This document shows, piece after piece, positions 44,213-53,051 of a stretch of 64,000 bases of DNA. The translations under genes were made by a program, and so were the position numbers. The stretch covers positions 2,488,501 through 2,552,500 of the forward strand of contig NZ_CP054394.1 in NCBI RefSeq assembly GCF_022539405.1, in the 5' to 3' direction. The notes under the pieces were generated by a model that saw nothing but the letters and a program-made list of their open reading frames with translations, did no database searches and was not told the origin of the DNA. How positions within the stretch are numbered: position 1 is the first letter of the stretch; every line of letters begins with the position of its first letter. Source of the stretch: Natranaerofaba carboxydovora. Its GTDB lineage: Bacteria; Bacillota; Natranaerobiia; Natranaerobiales; Natranaerofabaceae.

Positions 44213-44719
44213 CTAAACTCCCCTCCCTTCAGGAGTTTCATTTTTGTTCTTGTCTTGAATATAATTATAGATAGCTTCAACTATCTTTTGATATCCGGTA
44301 CAGCGACACAAGTTACCTGACATTTCATCTCTTATATCATCTTTAGTAAAGGAAGAAGCTTCTGGCTTTTCTACTAAGGTTATTGACCTCATTACCACAC
44401 CCGGGGTACAGTACCCGCACTGGATAGCTCCGTGCTCAACAAGAGTCCTTTGAACAGGGTGAAGTTCTTCTTCACTTGTTGCAATTCCTTCAATGGTAGT
44501 GATCTTTCTATTATTAGCCTGAACAGCAAGTACAAGACACGATGTAACCGGTTTACCGTCCAAAAGTACTGTACAAGCACCGCATTCTCCCGTTCCACAT
44601 CCTTCTTTGGTTCCCGTTAAGCCAAGTTCATCTCTCAAAACTTGAAGGAGGGTAGCATTGGGCTTAACATTTAATTCAAAAGTTTTTCCATTAACATGTA
44701 AGGTCACAATTTTAAACAT
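44213..44719 (-). CDS. Molybdenum hydroxylase, [2Fe-2S] small subunit
   Basis: 168 residues from ATG 44719, 6 bases after GGGGAGAG. The plant-type [2Fe-2S] motif is GTKEGCGTGECGACTVLLDG with a fourth cysteine in SCLVLA. The second, helical cluster domain has HGAIQCGYCTPGVVMRS and GNLCRCTGYQKIVEAI. This is the canonical small subunit that passes electrons from the molybdenum site to FAD. The stop is 3 bases before the large-subunit ATG, indicating coupling. Confidence 0.95.
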   Translation of the reverse strand: MFKIVTLHVNGKTFELNVKPNATLLQVLRDELGLTGTKEGCGTGECGACTVLLDGKPVTSCLVLAVQANNRKITTIEGIATSEEELHPVQRTLVEHGAIQCGYCTPGVVMRSITLVEKPEASSFTKDDIRDEMSGNLCRCTGYQKIVEAIYNYIQDKNKNETPEGRGV

Positions 44720-44784
44720 TAAATACTCTCCCCTCATCTGTTATTGCTTATCATCAGATTAAATCGAACTAAAAATTTGTAGAA

Positions 44785-45662
44785 TTAGACTTTCAGGAGC
44801 TTATTTTGCATACCCCTTAGTATTCTAGCTACTAGTACATTTATTATTTGGCGTCTATATTCTACAGGGGTACGCCTACCAGAAGGATTACAGCTTGTGG
44901 CCGCTCGATTGGCTATTTTTTCAATGTTATCTTCTGTTAGTGTTTTACCCTCTAGTTCCTTTTCTAACTCTTCTGGTAGGCACATTGGGGTTGGAGCAAC
45001 TCCTCCTAATGCAATGTTAGCTTTTAATATTTTTTCATTATTTTCATCTAGTTGAAGTAATACTGATGCGCTTGCCAGTGCTATATCCATCTGATTTCTG
45101 GTTGAATATCTTTCATAATCTGTCAAAACATTACCGTTTGTCCATTTTGGAACAATTATAGAGTGCAAAATTTCGTCCTGCTCTATCTGAGTTTTAGATG
45201 GTCCTGTGATAAAATCTTTCAAAAGTACTGTTCTTTTCGTACCGGCTTCATTAATTAGTAAAAGCTCTGCATCTAAAGTGATTAGTGGAGGACTGGTTTC
45301 GTTTGATGGGGCTGCATTACACAAGTTACCCCCTACTGTAGCTAAGTTCCTTACCTGCTCTGAGCCGTGGCAGCTAGCTGCTTTACTTAATGAAGGAAAA
45401 TAATCTCTAATAAGTTTGGTGTCTTTTAGCTGTGTAATGGTCGCTCTAGAACCTATTCTTACTGCGTTTTCTTCTTCTTCGATCTTTTCTAGCTCACTTA
45501 TATTCTTTAGATCAATCAAGTACTGCGGTGTAATTTTATGATCTCTCATCTGTACGAATAGATCAGTCCCACCAGCCAAGAATTTTGCATTTTCTCCGTA
45601 TTCTTTTTTAATTTTAAAGCTTCTTCCAAAGTTGAAGGCTCAAAGTAATCAAAGTTTTTCAA
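44785..45662 (-). CDS. Molybdenum hydroxylase, FAD-binding subunit, with one-base frameshift near the N-terminus
   Basis: The intact frame (44785-45579) starts at TTG coding LAGGTDLFVQMRDHKI, the FAD-binding loop, but family members have about 27 more residues before it. These are present upstream in another frame: TTG 45662, 8 bases after GGAG, encodes KNFDYFEPSTLEEALKLKK, then shifts at an A6 run (45604-45609). Adding one A would join it to EYGENAKFLAGGTD without gaps. Later motifs are VGGNLCNAAPSNETSPP, YERYSTRNQMDIALASASV and IALGGVAPTPM. Either a sequencing slip, a slippage-based switch, or recent inactivation. The other two subunits are intact, which favours a recent or technical cause. 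Confidence 0.85.
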
Positions 45663-45826
45663 GTTATTCACTCCTTCTTGACTATTGATAATAAATTATC
45701 ATAAACTAGCTTATCTAATATAACGAGATCTAATATACCTAATAAAACAAAATCTGCTTAACAAACAATATCTTTACAGTATTACTTCATTACTTCTTAT
45801 TAAAATACATATTGCAATATACATAT

Positions 45827-45842
45827 TGCAATTTATATGCCA
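45827..45842 (-). promoter_or_regulatory. Sigma-54 promoter candidate for the molybdenum hydroxylase operon
   Basis: Minus strand TGGCATATAAATTGCA, exact -24/-12 spacing, 165 bp upstream of the FAD-subunit start. Much of the 45663-46050 gap is AT-rich leader and upstream sequence, with a TCTAATATA direct repeat near 45716 and 45730. Confidence 0.78.
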
Positions 45843-45965
45843 ATTTATCAAATACCACTGTTATCAACATTTTTAATTTAACAAAGGCGTTCTCGTTAAT
45901 TAATTAAACAAGATTGTTTTCTTTTTTAACAACATGTCGATATAATGACAATATAATTTACAAAA

Positions 45966-46001
45966 ACAGCCTGACTATTCAATTTTTAATAGCCAGGCTG
46001 T
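45966..46001 (-). terminator. Terminator of the corrinoid-mttB-BCCT operon
   Basis: ACAGCCTGACTATT pairs with AATAGCCAGGCTGT, followed by TTTTTG on the minus strand. Confidence 0.85.
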
Positions 46002-46050
46002 TTTGTTGAAAAAGAGCTGCTAAATCTTACAGGAGGTGGTAAAGCAATTT

Positions 46051-47667
46051 CTATGCATTTTCTGAACCTGGACTTGCTTCAGTTGTAGGTTCAGCTTTGT
46101 CATCTTCTTCAAGCTCTTCAGGCTTGTACATATGCGGGAACTGCATTTTGTGCATTCTCTTTGCAAGGATTGGGCCTCCCCAAAGCATTGGGATAAGAAG
46201 TAGTGATACAGGTACTGCTGTAAATACAATGAAGTTTTGGAGTGCTTCTATACCACCTTCACCAATCATAATCAAGATGGCAGCTACTGCACCCATAATA
46301 ATTGCCCAGAATATTCTGATTGGAGCGTATGGGTTTTCCTTTCCACTAACAACGATAGACATTGTAAAGGCCATTGAGTCACCAGTTGTTGCTAAGAAAG
46401 ACACCAGTAGTACCATTATTAACGGGACAATTATCATGCTTAGAGGTAGTTCTAGTGCTATATGAAGTAGTGCGGCTGGTAATCCTGCGTCAAAGAGTGG
46501 CTCAGAGATAATTCCTGGATTATTTAGTTCGAAAAAGATTCCGCTTCCGCCTAGAGTTGTAAACCAGAACATTGTTGCTATAGGTGCTATAATTCCTACA
46601 CCTGTTACAAGCTCTCTAATTGTTCTTCCTTTGGAGATTCTTGCAACAAATAGTCCCATCATAGGGCCATAACCTAAGAACCAGGCAAAGAAAAATACTG
46701 TCCACCAGCTAAGCCAGCCCCCGTCCCCACGATAAAGAGTCATTGGAACAAAATCTCTTACATGACTACCAAAAGAACCTAAAAAGCTATCAATTATAAA
46801 TCCGGCTGGTCCAACTAATAGTACTAGACCTACTAAAACAAATGCTGCTATAACATTAAATCTACTTAAAAATCTAATTCCTTTATATAGTCCTGTAACT
46901 GCTGATAGTGTATATATTCCTACTAAGACAACCAAAATGCCTAGCTGAGTTAAAAATACATTTGGCACTCCTAAAGTATGCTCTAACATGTAACTCATCT
47001 GAAGTCCAAGAAAACCAATCGGACCAATTGTACCTGCAGCTACAGCTACGATGGCAACAATGTCAGCCACGCTACCCCAGGGGCCCATAACACCTTTTTC
47101 CCCAAGGACCGGGTATAGCATGGAACGTGGTTTTAGAGGTAAACCTTTTACGTGATAAGCATACATCAAAACAACTGTAGTTAAAGTTGCAAGTATTGCC
47201 CAGGCATTAAATCCCCAGTGCAAAAAGCTTGCTGACAGAGCTGGTTCTACTGCCTCAGCACTTCCTGCCTCAATACCGCTAAAGAATGGAGGCACATCTG
47301 TAAAGTGATAAATAGGCTCTGCCGCCGACCAGAAAATCCCTCCGCCGGCCAGTAGAGTCATCATAATCATACATACCCAGGAAAAAGTCCCTATCTCAGG
47401 TTTTACATTACCCCCAAGCTTTACAGAGCCATATTTGGATATTGCAAGACCAAAAGCAATCACTACTGTTAAGAAACAAAGGGCCTGAAAGATAGCGCCA
47501 AAGTAAGTTGCACTCCAGTCAAAAGTAGTATTTACGAATGCTGAAACTGAATCAATGCTAATTAATGCAGCGATAACAAAAACAACCAAAAAGCCTCCAC
47601 TGGTTATAAAAACCGGCCAATCTACATCTTTTAACATTTCATTCTTAACATTTTTTTCTTCAGCCAT
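46051..47667 (-). CDS. BCCT-family betaine/choline/carnitine transporter
   Basis: 538 residues with 12 membrane segments. The BCCT signature is clear: GGGIFWSAAEPIYHF, SFLHWGFNAWAILA, PLKPRSMLYPVLGEKG and the TM8 stretch WTVFFFAWFLGYGPMMGLFVARISKGRTIRE. The family imports compounds with a trimethylammonium group by Na+ or H+ symport or exchange. It is third in an operon with the corrinoid protein and the MttB-family methyltransferase, so it probably brings in the methylated substrate for catabolism rather than only osmoprotection. The acidic C-terminal tail (ELEEDDKAEP) is disordered. Confidence 0.95.
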   Translation of the reverse strand: MAEEKNVKNEMLKDVDWPVFITSGGFLVVFVIAALISIDSVSAFVNTTFDWSATYFGAIFQALCFLTVVIAFGLAISKYGSVKLGGNVKPEIGTFSWVCMIMMTLLAGGGIFWSAAEPIYHFTDVPPFFSGIEAGSAEAVEPALSASFLHWGFNAWAILATLTTVVLMYAYHVKGLPLKPRSMLYPVLGEKGVMGPWGSVADIVAIVAVAAGTIGPIGFLGLQMSYMLEHTLGVPNVFLTQLGILVVLVGIYTLSAVTGLYKGIRFLSRFNVIAAFVLVGLVLLVGPAGFIIDSFLGSFGSHVRDFVPMTLYRGDGGWLSWWTVFFFAWFLGYGPMMGLFVARISKGRTIRELVTGVGIIAPIATMFWFTTLGGSGIFFELNNPGIISEPLFDAGLPAALLHIALELPLSMIIVPLIMVLLVSFLATTGDSMAFTMSIVVSGKENPYAPIRIFWAIIMGAVAAILIMIGEGGIEALQNFIVFTAVPVSLLLIPMLWGGPILAKRMHKMQFPHMYKPEELEEDDKAEPTTEASPGSENA

Positions 47668-47698
47668 TTTTCTCCCTCCTTAGGGGGAATTAAATTGA

Positions 47699-49117
47699 TT
47701 ACTCTTCTCCACCCTGACGGGCTATTTCTTCCAACTTTTCTCTTGATTCAGAATCTAAAACTGGTTCTACTCCTTCTTCTACCATCTCTTTAGTCTTTTT
47801 GAGAGCTTTCTCCCTAATGGTCATTGCTCCATCATCTTCCCAGGGAGTCCAGGTACGACGTTCAAATAGCTTTGGCATCCAGATCTCTTTTCTAAAGTTT
47901 TTGACAGTATGGGAAGCACGCAGGTAGTTGCCATCCTGGCCATTTTCAAAAACAACATCTTTAGCCAGGGTTTTCTCATTAACATCTACAGGCCTTGCAA
48001 GGCGTTTGACCTGAGCCATACATTCATCACAGTAAACAAAGTCGGCATAGTCTACTACTTTGTCCATATCAAGCTGCATTCCATCCATAATGTCAGCAGC
48101 AAGGCCACTTGCCATCCCGGTGATACCTGTCTCAAATCCTGCTTGAGCATCAACCACTTTGGAGTCTCTTAGCATTGCTGGCATTCTTGTCGGAAGCCCT
48201 AGATAATCTCCCATTTGACCTAAGCAAACCTTAAGGATAGCAAATTCTGGACTGGCCATAGAGATGTTACCCGTCTTCATGTCAAAGCTCCTGGCAAAGC
48301 TTGTATATATTGCCGGAGCACCTGGGTTAACCAGCTGTGAAAGGGTTAAGCAGGATAAGATCTCTGCATGAGCCATAGCAGCACTTCCAGCAATTGTAAC
48401 AGGAGCAGTTACACCTGTTATTGGGCCAGAACTTACAATCAATGGGATTTTGTATTTGCTTGCTTCGATTAACGCTTCAAGGGTTAGCTGTTCTGTTTTC
48501 ATAGGTGGTGTTGTAAGAATCCAAAATGACAAGAATGGACGCTCAAGGAATTCTTCCTCACTTCCAGCAGCAATAGAGGCCATCTTGATTGTGTCCTGGA
48601 CACTCTTTTTCCCCGGGGCAGGCCCTGTAATGTGTTTTGTAGTGTAGCTAAGACTTGTAGCCCAGGTGTACCAGTCAGTAATATCCTGAGGTACATCCTG
48701 AGGAGTTACAGGTGGGCTTGCAAGGGATACATTGTCAAGTCTTTGTAGTATTGATGACATGATTGCAAGGTCTTCATTAGTTGCAGGGCGTTTTTTGCCT
48801 GAATCCATATCTAGTACCTGGGTTGCTTCGACCATTGCTGCAAGGGCTGGGGAATCTTTTTCGAAATTTATATCGTATTTTTCGTCTCTAGCATATAGAG
48901 TTATATTATCTCTACCTGGAAGAGTTTCCAATGCTTTTTTTACAACGTCTCTATTTACATAAACTATATCATCTTCTACTTTGCAGCCAGCATTCTTAAA
49001 ATAATCTTGTGCTACGTCATAAGGCATTCTCATCCCGGTATTTTCTAAGAGGTCAAGAGCTGTTTCGTGGATCTGCTCTACTTCTTCTTGTGATAGATAC
49101 TGGAGCGAAGGTTTCAC
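47699..49117 (-). CDS. MttB-family (non-pyrrolysine) trimethylamine methyltransferase homolog
   Basis: 472 residues, GTG start overlapping the corrinoid stop (TAGTG). Family features are HETALDLLENTGMRMPYDVA, NITLYARDEKYDINF, VEATQVLDMDSGKKRP, SSGPITGVTAPVTIAGSAAMAHAE and GAPAIYTSFARSFDMKTGNI. No in-frame amber codon interrupts it, so it is of the pyrrolysine-free group that includes glycine betaine (MtgB), proline betaine and carnitine demethylases. The adjacent corrinoid protein and BCCT transporter complete a substrate-specific methyl-transfer unit; the DHPS methyltransferase at 37935 is the likely folate-side partner. The quaternary amine used cannot be told from sequence by eye. Confidence 0.92.
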   Translation of the reverse strand: MKPSLQYLSQEEVEQIHETALDLLENTGMRMPYDVAQDYFKNAGCKVEDDIVYVNRDVVKKALETLPGRDNITLYARDEKYDINFEKDSPALAAMVEATQVLDMDSGKKRPATNEDLAIMSSILQRLDNVSLASPPVTPQDVPQDITDWYTWATSLSYTTKHITGPAPGKKSVQDTIKMASIAAGSEEEFLERPFLSFWILTTPPMKTEQLTLEALIEASKYKIPLIVSSGPITGVTAPVTIAGSAAMAHAEILSCLTLSQLVNPGAPAIYTSFARSFDMKTGNISMASPEFAILKVCLGQMGDYLGLPTRMPAMLRDSKVVDAQAGFETGITGMASGLAADIMDGMQLDMDKVVDYADFVYCDECMAQVKRLARPVDVNEKTLAKDVVFENGQDGNYLRASHTVKNFRKEIWMPKLFERRTWTPWEDDGAMTIREKALKKTKEMVEEGVEPVLDSESREKLEEIARQGGEE

Positions 49118-49779
49118 TACTTATCACTCCCTTCCTTTATTTTATTTAGGATAGATACGGCAAGTTCTGCAGCTTCCTGAAGGTCTTCTGCATAACCGTC
49201 AGCACCAATTTCCAAAGCCCAATCTTTTTCTATAGGAGCTCCTCCTACTACAAAGTAAAACTGATCTCTTACACCTCTTTCGCGAAGCTTTTCTTCTAAC
49301 TTAGGTAACTCTGGAGCAGTCATTGTTAGTAGACAGGACGCACCGATAATGTCCACTTCGTTCTCTAGTGCCGCATCTATAAATTTGTCAGGTGGGCAGT
49401 CTACACCAATGTCGATAACTTCAATATCTCTTGTAGAAATCATGGTTGCAACAAGGTCTTTACCTATATCATGGATATCTCCCTCAACTGTTCCAATTAA
49501 AAACTTACCTTTTTTCCTGCCAGAGCTTCCAGAAAGCTGGTCTTCGAGCTTGGTAATTGCAGCTTTGACTATATCACCAGCCAAAATCAGTTCTGGTAGG
49601 AAAAATTCGCCCGATTCATATTTTTCCCCGACAGTTTTGATCCCCGGAGTATAAGCTTTCTCAACTGCTTCGATAATTTCGACTTCATCACTTATTGCTT
49701 GATCAGTAAGTTCATTTAACTTATCCTCATCTAGATCAGCTATCGCCTCATAAATCTCGTTAAAAAGTTTGTCGCTCAT
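49117..49779 (-). CDS. Corrinoid methyl-carrier protein partner of MttB-like enzyme
   Basis: 220 residues from ATG 49779, 8 bases after AAAGGAGG; a longer frame reaches 49818 without a site. The cap domain (LNELTDQAISDEVEIIEAVEK, GEKYESGEFFLPELILAGD) precedes the cobalamin domain with GDIHDIGKD, IEVIDIGVDCPPDKF, CLLTMTAPEL and VVGGAPI. First gene of the operon with mttB and BCCT, behind a sigma-54 promoter. This is the fourth corrinoid protein in the window and the only one paired with MttB. Confidence 0.93.
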   Translation of the reverse strand: MSDKLFNEIYEAIADLDEDKLNELTDQAISDEVEIIEAVEKAYTPGIKTVGEKYESGEFFLPELILAGDIVKAAITKLEDQLSGSSGRKKGKFLIGTVEGDIHDIGKDLVATMISTRDIEVIDIGVDCPPDKFIDAALENEVDIIGASCLLTMTAPELPKLEEKLRERGVRDQFYFVVGGAPIEKDWALEIGADGYAEDLQEAAELAVSILNKIKEGSDK

Positions 49780-49861
49780 TTTTTTTCCTCCTTTAGTTAA
49801 GTTAATTTGAATTTTCAACCCACTAGGCCCGCTATAAATCTTTTAGTTGTTTAATAATACA

Positions 49862-49877
49862 TGCAATTTGTATGCCA
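49862..49877 (-). promoter_or_regulatory. Sigma-54 promoter candidate for the corrinoid-mttB-BCCT operon
   Basis: Minus strand TGGCATACAAATTGCA, exact -24/-12 spacing, 83 bp upstream of ATG 49779. The remaining gap to 50067 holds AT-rich sequence with TTGTTTAGCATGCGTTGTTC near 50009, a possible activator region. Confidence 0.78.
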
Positions 49878-50067
49878 AAACTTCAAAAGCTAGAGTTAAA
49901 TTTAAATTAAATTGTAAGAAAAGTTTTTCAAATCTGACGAAAAGGCGATTTGATAAAGATACAAAGTATCAATAATTACATAATTTAGTACGACCAATAA
50001 CTTTTAACATTGCTTGTTTAGCATGCGTTGTTCAATTTTTTAACGCCTGTTATTATTTTTGACAATT

Positions 50068-50096
50068 AAAGCCCAACTAACAACTAGTCGGGCTTT
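50068..50096 (-). terminator. Terminator of the acyl-CoA dehydrogenase-to-preA operon
   Basis: AAAGCCC-aACTA ... TAGTc-GGGCTTT hairpin with a short TTTAATTG tract on the minus strand. Confidence 0.65.
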
Positions 50097-50120
50097 TTAA
50101 TTTGATTAGAAATAAATCCT

Positions 50121-51350
50121 CTATTCAAAATCACCTAGATATACTGGTGCCTCTCCTTCCATATACATGGCATTCTGCGGACACAATGATACACAAAGAC
50201 CGCAACCGTCACATTTGTTCTGGTCAACATCAGCCTTTTTCTTGCCTGATTCTTCGTCTTTGTCTACAGTTATAGCATCATAGAAGCACCAGCTTGGGCA
50301 CATTCCACACCCTATGCAGTCTTCTTTGTTAACATAAGCATAACTACGGCTATCTCTATCTACATCATCCCACTTCATAATTTGAGGTAGAGTTATCCCT
50401 TTCATCTCATCGATTGAAGCATAACCTTTTTCTACCATGAAGTTTTCGATACCTTCGATAAATTCCTGAACATGACCAAACTGCTTCTTGCCATACATTA
50501 GAGCAGTACAGGTTTGTACATTAGATGCACCAACCATAATACACTTAACCATGTCCTTCCAGGTTTTGATTCCATTAGTCGCAGAAATCGGGATACCTAC
50601 ATCCTGTGCAATCTTGGCTATCCATCTTAGAGTAATAGGCCTCATCCAGGGGCCATTCACTCCGGCATAAGTTCCATGAAGAAGAGGACGGCCACTATCA
50701 ATATCGATTTCTAATGCAGTAAATCTATTAATTGCTGTTACAGCATCGGCTCCTGCCTCTTTAACTTTTTGTGCAACATCAACCGGGTTGACACCATCAG
50801 GAGTTAACTTAATAATCACAGGAATGTCAACTGAATCTGCAACCAGCTTGGCAACTTCTTTTGCCGCATCAGGAGAACTACCAAGAACCTGACCACTCTT
50901 ATATCCAAGATCTCTTGGGTGAGGACAGCCAAAATTTAGCTCAAGCATGTCCACTCCTGTATCCTGCATTTTTTTGGCCATGTCTGACCAGCTATCCATA
51001 TCTGTACCGGATATACTGCCCACAAGCTTTACATCTTCTTTTTCACAGTGTTCTTTGGCAACTTTCATTTCGTCCATCCAGCTATCAACGTCATAAGTCG
51101 CCAAAAATTCACATGAATAGTTAGAATAGTTCTTTGGCCAACTGTCTTTTTGAAGAACTGTAAACCTTGGAGAAACATATTTTTGCAAAAGGGGCTCTGG
51201 GCTCACAGTCTTTGCAATAATTCCACCGGCTCCTGAATCTACACATTTTTTCATATATTCAGCGTTTTTACTTGGTGTCGCTGAAGCTATAACTACAGGG
51301 TTTTTAAATTTAACACCGCAAAAGTCTGAGCTTAAATCAACTTTACTCAT
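50121..51350 (-). CDS. PreA-like flavin/Fe-S reductase (dihydropyrimidine dehydrogenase/DHODH family)
   Basis: 409 residues from ATG 51350, 11 bases after AAGGAG. The barrel (1-320) is of the class I dihydroorotate dehydrogenase/PreA type: FKNPVVIASATPSKNAEYM, GGIIAKTVSPEP, DMLELNFGCPHP, VIIKLTPDGVNPVDVAQ, GADAVTAINRF and ISATNGIKTW. The C-terminus has two [4Fe-4S] motifs (CIGCGMCPSWCFYDAI, CDGCGLCVSLCPQNAM). In dihydropyrimidine dehydrogenase this subunit reduces the ring C=C bond. The NADH-binding PreT partner is missing, so electrons may come from ferredoxin made by the oxidoreductase in the same operon. A non-pyrimidine ring substrate is plausible. Confidence 0.85.
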   Translation of the reverse strand: MSKVDLSSDFCGVKFKNPVVIASATPSKNAEYMKKCVDSGAGGIIAKTVSPEPLLQKYVSPRFTVLQKDSWPKNYSNYSCEFLATYDVDSWMDEMKVAKEHCEKEDVKLVGSISGTDMDSWSDMAKKMQDTGVDMLELNFGCPHPRDLGYKSGQVLGSSPDAAKEVAKLVADSVDIPVIIKLTPDGVNPVDVAQKVKEAGADAVTAINRFTALEIDIDSGRPLLHGTYAGVNGPWMRPITLRWIAKIAQDVGIPISATNGIKTWKDMVKCIMVGASNVQTCTALMYGKKQFGHVQEFIEGIENFMVEKGYASIDEMKGITLPQIMKWDDVDRDSRSYAYVNKEDCIGCGMCPSWCFYDAITVDKDEESGKKKADVDQNKCDGCGLCVSLCPQNAMYMEGEAPVYLGDFE

Positions 51351-51388
51351 TTTACAATTCACTCCTTTTTAATTTTGTAAATCTTTCT

Positions 51389-52114
51389 TTAGTCTAAGTC
51401 CTTTTTGAACCAGCTGCTGATTGGGTTCATTTCGTATTCACAGGTGATTTCTCTGCCTAATTTCTTGTCCACTAATTGAACTTTGAAGTATGATGTGTAA
51501 TTAATCTGTTTGTTTGCGGCAACTGTTCCAGATAGGATCACAAGGCCGTCTAGGCTGTCTATTTCTGCTGTCTTTTTGGCTTCTTCTAATAGATCGTCTG
51601 GTGTTAACATCGCAGATAACAGGGCGTCCTGGAACAAAATAATTTCTCCACTATCAGGGTCTTTTATCCAGCTTTTTAGCTCTATATCATCCCAGTGTTC
51701 TTTGATCTCGGAATACTTCCAGACCTTTTGTCCAACAATATTTGGATAGATTTGCTTTGCTTTTGGGATGCTGTCTTTTTCTAAATCTCTGTCTGTATGG
51801 TCACTTCCCACAGTAATATAAAGATCATCTTGTGTGCATAACATCACAAACTCGGCCTCAGGAGTATGACCACTATCACTAAGGCAATCAATAATACTAT
51901 CCTGGGTAATAAGGTCTCTAAATACCGGGAAAAAGCAGGGTGTTTCATCTGGTGCTCCGATACCTTTTGCTTTTAATTCATCTACGTGTTTTTGGACCTC
52001 TTCCTGATTCCTACCGGTAAAACCACCGTTTAACATTTTTTTAACTTCATATATTAATATTTCTTCATGATTTTCGCCGTAATTATCTTTCATTAAAAAT
52101 TCAAGTGTGCTCAA
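51389..52114 (-). CDS. DUF2848-family protein
   Basis: About 241 residues from TTG 52114, 8 bases after GGGAGGG; the ATG at 52135 has no ribosome site. FFPVFRDLITQDS, EAEFVMLCTQDDLYITVGSDHTDRDLE, IYPNIVGQKVWKY, LLSAMLTPDDLL and LVILSGTVAANKQI match DUF2848, a family of the AraD1/fumarylacetoacetase-like fold. No activity is established; the fold suits decarboxylation, hydrolysis or lyase reactions on oxo acids. It is adjacent to PreA- and amidase-type genes, so it may act on a ring-opened intermediate. Confidence 0.78.
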   Translation of the reverse strand: MSTLEFLMKDNYGENHEEILIYEVKKMLNGGFTGRNQEEVQKHVDELKAKGIGAPDETPCFFPVFRDLITQDSIIDCLSDSGHTPEAEFVMLCTQDDLYITVGSDHTDRDLEKDSIPKAKQIYPNIVGQKVWKYSEIKEHWDDIELKSWIKDPDSGEIILFQDALLSAMLTPDDLLEEAKKTAEIDSLDGLVILSGTVAANKQINYTSYFKVQLVDKKLGREITCEYEMNPISSWFKKDLD

Positions 52115-52149
52115 ATTCTTTTCCCTCCCTCTCATTCAATGCTCACTAA

Positions 52150-52262
52150 AGTCTATAGTAGCGTATATACTACAGTATATAGTAGCATGTTCGCTGCTTT
52201 ATAACTAGCTGTAAATCTTGTAAGTTGTTTTGCTGTATAGTTTGTTTTAGCTATAGTACTAT
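52150..52262. repeat. Short TATAGTA repeats in a gap of the catabolic operon
   Basis: CTATAGTAGC, TATATACTAC, GTATATAGTAGC and CTATAGTACTAT/AGTACTATAT recur as direct and inverted copies over about 110 bp before the DUF2848 gene. TATATACTAC is also seen twice at 1430-1450 upstream of the TusA-like gene. This may be an operator array or slippage-prone low-complexity DNA. Confidence 0.35.
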
Positions 52263-53036
52263 CTAAAGTACTATATCGTTTAACTGGGGAAATTCTTTTC
52301 TTATCTCGTGTACTTTTTCCCTATCTATTTCTATCCTTATGATTCTTTCTCTTTCGTCAGTTGATGCCAGCACTACTCCCCAGGGATCTACCACCATACT
52401 GTGGCCCAAAAATTGCTTTCCTCTGTTAATGCCTGCACAGTTACATGAGAGCATATAGCAAACATTTTCTATAGCTCTTGCCTGGTTTAGGGCAGTCCAG
52501 TTTGCCAAGCGGGGGAAAGGCCAGGCAGATACATTTAAGAAAAATTCTGCACCTTTTCTCATCATTGCTCGAAAAATTTCTGGAAATCTAAGGTCATAGC
52601 AGATGTTAAGACCAAAGTTCCCGATGTCTGTCTCAATTACTTCTACTTTGTCACCGTTTTTTAGGATTTCTGCTTCTTTTGAACCGTAGCTAAATAAGTG
52701 CATTTTGCTGTAATTACCTAAAGGCTTTCCTTCATTGTCAATCATTACGCTGGTATTATAATATCCATCCTGGCGGGCTTCTACTATGCTGCCCGCCAGT
52801 ACATAGGAGTCAATTTCTTTAGCTTTTTTCGAGATTTCACTAATGGTAAAGCCATCAAGCTTTTCACTTTCTTCTTTAAACCTGTCAAAAGCAAAGAAGC
52901 CAATATTCCACATCTCTGGAAGTAGTATTAAGTCGGCGTCTTTGTTTTCGTCCATTTTTTTAAAAGCATATTCTATTCTATCTTCTTTACTCTGCTCATC
53001 GGTAAAACTAAGCTGCAGGGTAGCTACCTTAATCAT
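52263..53036 (-). CDS. Nitrilase-superfamily carbon-nitrogen hydrolase
   Basis: 257 residues. The catalytic triad regions are visible: glutamate in LILLPEMWNIGFF (about 42), lysine in NYSKMHLFSYG (about 114), cysteine in FGLNICYDLRFPE (about 148). HSMVVDPWGVVLAS and the C-terminal length are like omega-amidases (NIT2-type) and related amidases. It hydrolyses an amide to acid and ammonia. Its place after the 2-oxoacid oxidoreductase and cupin genes and before PreA suggests hydrolysis of an amide or ring-opened product in the same pathway; omega-amidase action yielding a 2-oxo acid is one option. Confidence 0.87.
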   Translation of the reverse strand: MIKVATLQLSFTDEQSKEDRIEYAFKKMDENKDADLILLPEMWNIGFFAFDRFKEESEKLDGFTISEISKKAKEIDSYVLAGSIVEARQDGYYNTSVMIDNEGKPLGNYSKMHLFSYGSKEAEILKNGDKVEVIETDIGNFGLNICYDLRFPEIFRAMMRKGAEFFLNVSAWPFPRLANWTALNQARAIENVCYMLSCNCAGINRGKQFLGHSMVVDPWGVVLASTDERERIIRIEIDREKVHEIRKEFPQLNDIVL

Positions 53037-53051
53037 GGTTAACAGCTCCTC

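Noticed and set aside
45579-45579. TTG start giving an apparently complete 264-residue FAD subunit
   Set aside because: The start codon falls inside the FAD-binding loop and lacks a ribosome site; the true N-terminus is upstream in another frame.
47699-49117. Pyrrolysine-containing MttB
   Set aside because: The reading frame is continuous over the full length without an internal amber codon.
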